Source: Tricholoma matsutake
Lineage: Eukaryota; Basidiomycota; Agaricomycetes; Agaricales; Tricholomataceae
DNA: 64,000 bases
Assembly: GCA_026075535.2 (NCBI GenBank)
Contig: AP026538.1
Coordinates: forward strand, 9,424,001-9,488,000
Direction: 5' to 3'
The position numbers and the translations under genes were made by a program. Below, one piece after another: positions 57,858 through 64,000 of this stretch (position 1 is the first letter of the stretch; the number at the start of each line of letters is the position of its first letter). The notes beneath the pieces were generated by a model that was given only the letters and a program-made list of their open reading frames with translations, did not search any database and was not told where the DNA came from.

Positions 57858-57873
57858 AAAGTGCTCTAAGCAG

Positions 57874-60800
57874 CTAAGTTTGAACCTCAAAAGTAATTCC
57901 GAGAGAGTCTCTAAATTTCCTGAATAGGATGGCGCCAAGGTTCTTTGTGAACATGTCAGCCGGATTATCACTTCCAGGAATGAAAACGACTGTGACTTTG
58001 TCATTTTCTATGCATTCGCAGGTGTAGTGGTAGCAAATGTCTATATGTTTGGTCCTTCTTTCCTGAACTGGATTTGATCCAATAAAGATGGATCCCTGAT
58101 TATCAGCGCAGATTGGTACGCGCTTCAGTGTATATCCAAGTTCCTGGAATAAGGACTCTATCCACACTATCTGCTGACAAGTGTCAGAGAGAGCCATATA
58201 TTCGGCTTCTGTGGATGACAGTGCTACAGTTTTTTGTAAACGGGACTGCCAGCACACAATGCCACTCGCCAGAGTAGCAAAGTAACCCGTTGTAGATTGG
58301 CGCTTGACAGTGTCAGCTGCCCAATCAGAATCTGTGAAGGCCTGCAGCCCCTCGGATTTCTCTCCATCATAGACTATACTATACTTCTGGGTTCCCACCA
58401 GATAGTGCATTATGTACATTGCTTTGTCTAGATGTTCTTGGCTAGGATTAGCCGAGAATTGCGACATCTTGATTACCGTGTAAGCGATATCAGGTCGCGT
58501 TCCGAGCATCAGATACAATAAAGATCCGATCACAGACTGATATTTCGATCTAAGCGCCGCGTTTGGCGTTGCTGTGTTCTCCGACGGTTTGTAGCCAGTC
58601 GGGAGCGGAGTGGGGGCAACTTTGGCATTTGTCATCTCGAACCTCTCGAGCACTTTGGCGAGATATTCTGTTTGATCGAGTTTGACTTTTGTAGCGGTCT
58701 GGGTGACGTGCATGCCTAAGAATTCCGTGACTTTTTCAGTACTACGGCACTCCCAATGCTTCAGGCAAGCATTCTTTTTTTCATCCACAAGTTTCTTGTT
58801 CTTGCCCATGAACAAGCCATCGTCAACATAGACTAGTGCAATAATGATGCTGCCTGTCTTAGGATCCTTGTGTATGAAGATGCCGGCATCGGAGCTGGTG
58901 TGCACAAACCCAATGGTGCGCATAAATGCCTCTAGCTCTTTCCACCATGCTAGTGAAGCCTGTTTAAGGCCATACAATGCTCGGCGTAAGCGCATTACTT
59001 TGCGCTCTTTACCCTCGAGTCTGAAACCCTTGGGTTGATCCATATAGATCTCCTCATCAAGTTTGCCATATAAAAATGCGGTTTTTACATCTAGACCGGT
59101 CATATACATGCCTTCTAGAGACGCAAGGGCAAACATGAGGCGTACGGTCTCGTAGTGGACTACTGGTGAGAAAATCTCATCAAAGTCAATGCCTTCGACT
59201 TGTGAAAAGCCTTTGGCCACAAGTCTGGCTCGTTTTCTTCCGTCCGATTTCACGGAGAAAACCCATCTTTTTTTGATCGTTTTCTGATCATGTGGAAGAT
59301 CAATGATATCATAGACTTGTCGCTTGCAAAGAGCCTCTAACTCTTCACGACAAGCCTGTTTCCACTCAAGTTGCTGCTGCCGGGGTAGGCATGCAATATC
59401 GCGAAATTGGTTTGGAACTAGGCTTTTTCCACTTGATGGTGTGACTGCTTTTGATAACAGCCAGCGGATAAGCTCATCTCCACCTTCCTTGGTTATCTTT
59501 TTAATATAACCTGCTTCGTCTGGTTCCCCCATTGGGTAATCATGTTCTTGATTATTGGAATCGGGCACACTCTCGTGGGGTGCCGAACTCGGTCCAGCAA
59601 CCGGTTCTTGCTGTTGAGGTCGTGGTCGTGTTTGGTTATGATCCGAATCTTGACCCACAGACTTCTTCCAATATCAATCACGCACAATGTCTCTCTCTAT
59701 GTCAGAGGGGAGTCACTGTTCTCCATAGGTATTGCCGGGATGGTTTGGGATTTTCCTCTGCCTGCCTGATCGACGGGGCAATTGCTGCCATTCCTGTTGA
59801 TCTTCACGTCTTGGACGAAAGTCCTCAGTGTTAACTGGAGGCGGCGGAGGAGGAGCATTAGTCACATCGTCATGCGCCTTTTGCTCGCTTGGTAAATCAT
59901 CATCATCATCTTCTAATGATGGAGGAAGGGGCGGATTTTGTGGTGGTATAGGGTCATCACCATCTGTTCCAGATGAGTGGTCGTCATCTTCTGGTTCTGG
60001 AGGTGGAAAATCACCAAGGTCTGTCTTGGCAGGAGTTTTAGCTCCAGGACAGCATGGGAACATCGTTTCATCAAATAGTGCCGTGGCACCAATGAATATT
60101 GCGCCATTTTGTCGCATGAAACGATATGCTTTAATGCAATCTTCTACTCCAAGGTACATCATTAACTCCGATCGAGGAGATAATGTTGTTGGACATTTTT
60201 CCTTTGGTAGATAGACATAAGCACCACAACTGAAGACCTTCAGATTGTTTAGATCTGGGCGGACCTTTGTCAGGTCCTCAAAAGGTGTCAGCCATTTCAG
60301 GCGCCTTATTGGGGTTCAGTTGTATAAATGTGTTGCATGTTCTATGCAAAATTCCCACCATGATTGTGGTAGACAAGCGGTGAATCGCAAGGTTTGCGAC
60401 TTTTCCATTATTGTCCTTATGGCACGCTCTGCGCGCCCGTTCTGTTGATGAACGTGGGGTGCAGACATCTCTATTTTGATGCCTAAGTCCTTGAGCTGTT
60501 TTTGTAGCTCACGATCCTTGAACTCCCCCCCTGGATTGACACGCCAGCACTTGATTGTAGCGCCATATTGGGTTTTAGCCATTGCTTGAAATTGTCTAAT
60601 CGCTGCAGCAGCATCAGATTTCTTTCTGAGACATTGGACCCAAATATGTGACGTTTTGTCATCAAGAAATACAATGAAGTATTTATGTTTGTGGTACGAT
60701 AGTACCGGGAGTTCCTTTAGGTCGGAATGTATTAATTCAAAGGATTTGTCAGCTCGTGAGTCTGACTCGGGAAAAGATTTTGAGGTCATTTTCCCTTCTG

Positions 60801-62775
60801 CACACCCTGGACATATAATTTTGTCTTTAGGAATAATTAAATTCCTTGGGAATTTTATGGTGCTTTTAGGCATTTTCCCTAGCGCCTCTTTGGATGGGTG
60901 TCCAAGTCACCTATGCCAAGTCAAGTAGTCAGCGACATAAATGGTCGCGACATTAACCTTTTTGGTGCTCAATATATGAGTCCGAGCCCAATAGATCGTG
61001 TCATTCCTCCTTAGAGGGACACAATGCATGATTGGGTTTCCATGCTCGATAAATGAAATGTGTGCAGAGGAACCATGCACATCACTTCTGTCTTGTAAAA
61101 AGACCCCCATTGACATCAATCGAGTATTAATGTCGGGTATGTAGTAGACAGGGTATAACCGTGTTTCACGCGTCTCTGACTTCCCATGACATACTACCTG
61201 GTGTTTAATGAAGACTGCTCCTTTTCCTACTATATGAGTAGTACCAGTGGCCGTTTGGACCAAGGTAGAGTCCTTTCTCAGTAAAGGCTCATAAGAAGCG
61301 AAATCTTTTATTTCACCAGTGAAGTGTTTTGATGCGCCTGAATCCATGATCCAGTCGGCACCTTTCTTACAATCTCCCTTTGCACACATAGCACATATAT
61401 TAAGATCTAAATAATTCCATGATACATTTAATAGCGGTAAAATTTCACATGAAAAGTTTGCTGTATTCATAGGAATATTAATCTTAGTGCTTGTGGCAGG
61501 GAAAAGGACTGACCTGTCATCATACGCCCCTGTATCAAGGGGTTCATCGACGAGCATTTCGTTGATGGCTTTCCACACTTCCTCATCAGACACCGGAGGT
61601 TCAGATCCAAGGGAGATGGTATCGTCTTCTACCTCCTCGATCCTAGACTCGGGTTCTGGTTCTATCCTTCTTCTCTTTCCTTCTCGCACCATCAGGTGCT
61701 CTTCCAGTGGTCGCAGATTTTTCGTGCTGCACGGAAGTTGCATTTGCTCGAAGGTGTCTCGAGCTTGCTGATATTTGGCATAAACCAAACGAGAGGTAGA
61801 GGCCATGCCCGTATATGCCTGTGCAGGCGGTTGGCGGCGAGGATCCCTTGTGGGAGTGTGTTCGCGTCTTTCGATGCGCTGTATAAGTGGCATCAGCGGT
61901 ATGATGGTGCCATTACCATTTATGGTGGTATAGGCTTTGGAGGCGAGGTGGGTATGTTTATCCTTCGGCTTCTCCTCCTTAGTCTTTCTGTCCCCACGTT
62001 GTCCACGCTTTCGGGACGAGTCTCCGTTGCTGTTTTGCCCTTCTTTGGGCTGTCATTTGGGGTTTCCCCCTTTGTGTTTAACAGCGGAAAGTTTGTTGGC
62101 CTGAGGCTGGCCAGCGGGCTTTCCTACTGCTGTGCACCTTGAGGCTTCAGCGACAATGGAGTCCTTGACATGTTTAAATGTCAAGGCGCTAGTAGCGGTC
62201 ATGTTAAGGACCGTTGTGGACAAGGAATCGTACTCGCGCGGCATCGCAGCAAGTAGAATCATTGCTTGCACTAGCTCGGGGATGGCGACGTTAGCAGCCG
62301 TAAGGCACTCAAATTTGTCTGCCATTCTAGCAATCTCCGGTGTGGGGTTTGCAGCTGGGATCTTGATCGCTATTGCGGACCTAAAGTCCATGAAGACTTG
62401 GGAGGGGCCGTCCACACCATAATCGGTGCGGATGAGATCCCACACCTCCTCAGCAGTGTCCTTTGAGTTGGCACGCTGCCAAATGGAGGGGGCCAGGCAG
62501 AGCACTAGGCTACCAATGGCCTGGTCATTTTTGTTGCTCCAGGTCTGGAGCTTGGCATTAGCATCCGCTACCAAAGTAGCGTTCGTCGCCATCAAGGGAG
62601 GCGCCAGGGGCGGTTTTTGCTCCGCCCGGCTAGTTATTTGCCAGAGGCCCTGAGACCTGAGCCATGCCTTCATTGAGTCAGCCCATTGAATGTAATTTGA
62701 TCCGTCGAAAGTTTGAACGAGTTTCTCAAGAGTTGAAGACATGATTTTGTGGTGGCAGCTGTTAAAAGTGCTCAA
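57874..62775 (-). pseudogene. Gag-pol polyprotein of Copia-1
   Basis: One 1634-codon frame. Gag begins MSTFNSCHHKIM (or at the second Met) with FDGSNYIQWADSMKAWL. Protease WIMDSGASKHFTG. Integrase zinc region LGHPS...CPGC, core HSDLKE, VNPGGEF and QQNGRAERAIRT. Linker with poly-Pro/Asp. RT with FLYGKLDEEIYM and YVDD. RNase H FTDSDWAADTVKRQSTTGYF and SSTEAEYMALSD. The only interruptions are TGA at 62055-62053, 60909-60907, 60318-60316, 59715-59713 and 59676-59674, each where Arg fits. The second integrase Asp reads Asn (GTC AAT, explainable as GTC GAT mutated at CpG). Otherwise it appears complete. Confidence 0.95.
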
Positions 62776-62978
62776 TCAGTCTTTTTACTCAATAAAACAC
62801 GTTTAACGTTCTCAGGAGAAAACACTCCTTCAGAGTGGTTAACCCTAGTCAACCTAGGTTTTATGTGCAGCTCGCAGGGAGCGCAATGCAGCTCACGAAG
62901 AGCACAAGGTTATAATTTGGAGATGATGAAGTCAATGTCGTTCGCAGCCAATTAAGGTGCGTTCGCGACGTGCCCAGC

Positions 62979-62991
62979 AGGGCCCATAACC
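62979..62991 (-). promoter_or_regulatory. Copia-type primer-binding site (half initiator tRNA-Met)
   Basis: Right after the 5' LTR, the minus strand reads GGTTATGGGCCC. Its complement GGGCCCAUAACC contains a CAU anticodon, so it would pair with the anticodon stem-loop of initiator tRNA-Met, not its 3' end. The same 12 bases serve as PBS in Drosophila copia (recalled, not looked up). Confidence 0.75.
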
Positions 62992-63249
62992 TGTTGGAGC
63001 AGACTATATATGCTGCACAGTGGAAGAGACAACACGTTCCTTACAACCTACCTGGGGTTTACTTAGACTTACAGCTAGGGTTAGCAGAGGTAAGAACACT
63101 ATATTCCTACTATAGTACAGGTTCTCCTTATATACATAATAGTAAGGATATCACATGACTCCAGAGGAATATGCATATGAAACATGTATCAATATTGGTA
63201 ATTAATGTGGGAGAATATGCACATGCAACAATATTGGTAATTAATTTCA
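62992..63249 (-). repeat. 5' LTR of Copia-1
   Basis: 258 bp, identical to 57581-57838 except for one CpG site. Confidence 0.96.
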
Positions 63250-64000
63250 ACACAAAAGTGATACGTTAAGTCTGATGGCTGCTCAGCAGGCTTCAGAGTT
63301 TCAAGTCTTTCTGAATGCAGGCTTATATTTTGAAGTCAGTCAAACTCAGCCCCTTACATATTTTCACATTCAGCGGGTTTTACCGACTGCTGTGAGTATC
63401 TGTTTGCAGGGTGGATAATGGATCAGGATGACGACGGGGACAACTTGGCCCAGTGACGAGGATGAACAGCAAGGCACAGATGATGACGACCACCACCAGC
63501 ACCCACCTACCAGACCCCTGCTGCTGCGAGCAGCTGCTCGCGGGTTGGACATTGAAGATGGTGAGAGGGCACCACAATGACAGGGCCGGGGGGGAGACAC
63601 CGACAATGAGAGGATGGAGAATGACAGCAGGGACCAGGGGAATGACTGGGATGGGGATGGGGATGACAAGGATGAAGGACAACAGAGGGACGATGACCAC
63701 AATGAAGACAGCCTCTGCAAGCAGGGTGGTGAGCCAACAGGGACGAGCCGATGGCAGGGAGAACAGTGTGAATGGGGGAAGACCAACGACAGGGGAACAA
63801 TAGCAGGGGAACAATAGCAGAGGATGACTGCGGTGATCATGAGGAGACAGCCACAAAGCAACAGCCACAAATGATGATGGCAACGGCGACCACAGCTACC
63901 ACCATAGCAGATGATAGCAACTATCGTGCCCACCCACCTCCCATGGATCACTTCTAGTAAATGCATAGCTTATATCCAACATCCTCTTGTACTCCATACT
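63250..64000 (+). other. Acidic ORF remnant / low-complexity region
   Basis: From about 63451 a plus frame reads SDEDEQQGTDDDDHHQHP, then RGLDIEDGERAPQ, TGA, QGRGGDTDNERMEND and further Asp/Gln-rich sequence to about 63817. The TGA again fits Arg. It resembles the hydrophilic N-terminal part of transposon-encoded proteins but no domain is recognised. The rest is repetitive GATGAC/ACAGCC sequence. Confidence 0.4.

Larger units (their letters stand above)
57581..63249 (-). mobile_element. Ty1/Copia element Copia-1, complete and young
   Basis: A 5669-bp LTR retrotransposon on the minus strand with 258-bp LTRs that differ at a single base. PBS at 62991-62979, one gag-pol frame 62775-57874, and polypurine tract (CAGTTTGAGGGGGGG) before the 3' LTR. 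Domain order gag, protease, integrase, RT, RNase H is Copia. A clean 5-bp target duplication was not seen (left flank ...GCAAAA, right flank ACACAAAAG). Near-identical LTRs indicate recent insertion, yet five TGA codons already break the frame. Confidence 0.96.

Noticed and set aside
57874..62775. TGA recoded as arginine or a sense codon in transposons
   Set aside because: Host genes in the window end in TGA, copy A has CGA where copy B has TGA, and LTR (non-coding) differences show the same CpG transitions; mutation explains all of it.

Overview
This is nuclear DNA of a basidiomycete fungus, most likely an agaricomycete. The signs are two class I hydrophobins, spliced genes with 50-80 nt introns, a PUF6, a NAP1 and a beta-lactamase-like serine hydrolase with fungal exon structure, and chromodomain Ty3/Gypsy elements. 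No bacterial operon, CRISPR array or rRNA was seen. About two thirds of the window is transposon and repeat sequence; host genes sit in a compact island (about 39.8-56.7 kb) plus one isolated alpha/beta hydrolase (6.4-7.5 kb).

Layout. 1-1788: 5' end of a minus-strand chromovirus (Gypsy family 1, copy A) running off the left edge. 1793-4674: an ATGCAT-rich repeat array and two adjoining long inverted repeats. 6377-7550: alpha/beta hydrolase. 8742-16389: minus-strand Gypsy family 2 with gag, a canonical -1 slippery site, pol with a 66-bp tandem-repeat linker and chromodomain, and two extra ORFs (CCHC zinc knuckles; a membrane anchor) before the 3' LTR. 17.6-29.8 kb: a Copia element (Copia-2) split by a 9.9-kb minus-strand Gypsy (family 3) that carries a spliced gene on its opposite strand. 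30127-38557: a DDE DNA-transposon transposase (minus) split by a complete plus-strand Gypsy family 1 (copy B, 32305-38353) with a 5-bp target duplication. 39779-42343: PUF6. 43163-45205: a divergent hydrophobin pair. 45893-48224: beta-lactamase-type hydrolase. 50572-52092: NAP1. 52511-56706: two divergent paralogous P-loop GTPases sharing an 11-nt microexon. 57581-63249: a young, complete minus-strand Copia (Copia-1) whose gag-pol is one frame broken by only five TGA codons. 63250-64000: an acidic, low-complexity ORF remnant.

The strongest signal is the mode of decay. Nearly every in-frame stop in every transposon here (more than forty, in seven elements) is TGA where an arginine CGA is expected. 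All differences between the LTRs of three elements (6 of 6, 4 of 4, 1 of 1) are CG versus TG or CA. The same transitions hit catalytic residues. Host genes in the island lack such stops. This points to CpG-restricted methylation/deamination of repeats, without the CpA preference of Neurospora-type RIP or an obvious TCG context.

Host genes are not an operon. PUF6 (60S ribosome biogenesis / mRNA binding) and NAP1 (histone chaperone) are housekeeping; the hydrophobins and secreted hydrolase act at the cell surface; the GTPase pair belongs to an uncharacterised fungal P-loop family. Exon coordinates were derived by hand from GT-AG signals and reading frame.
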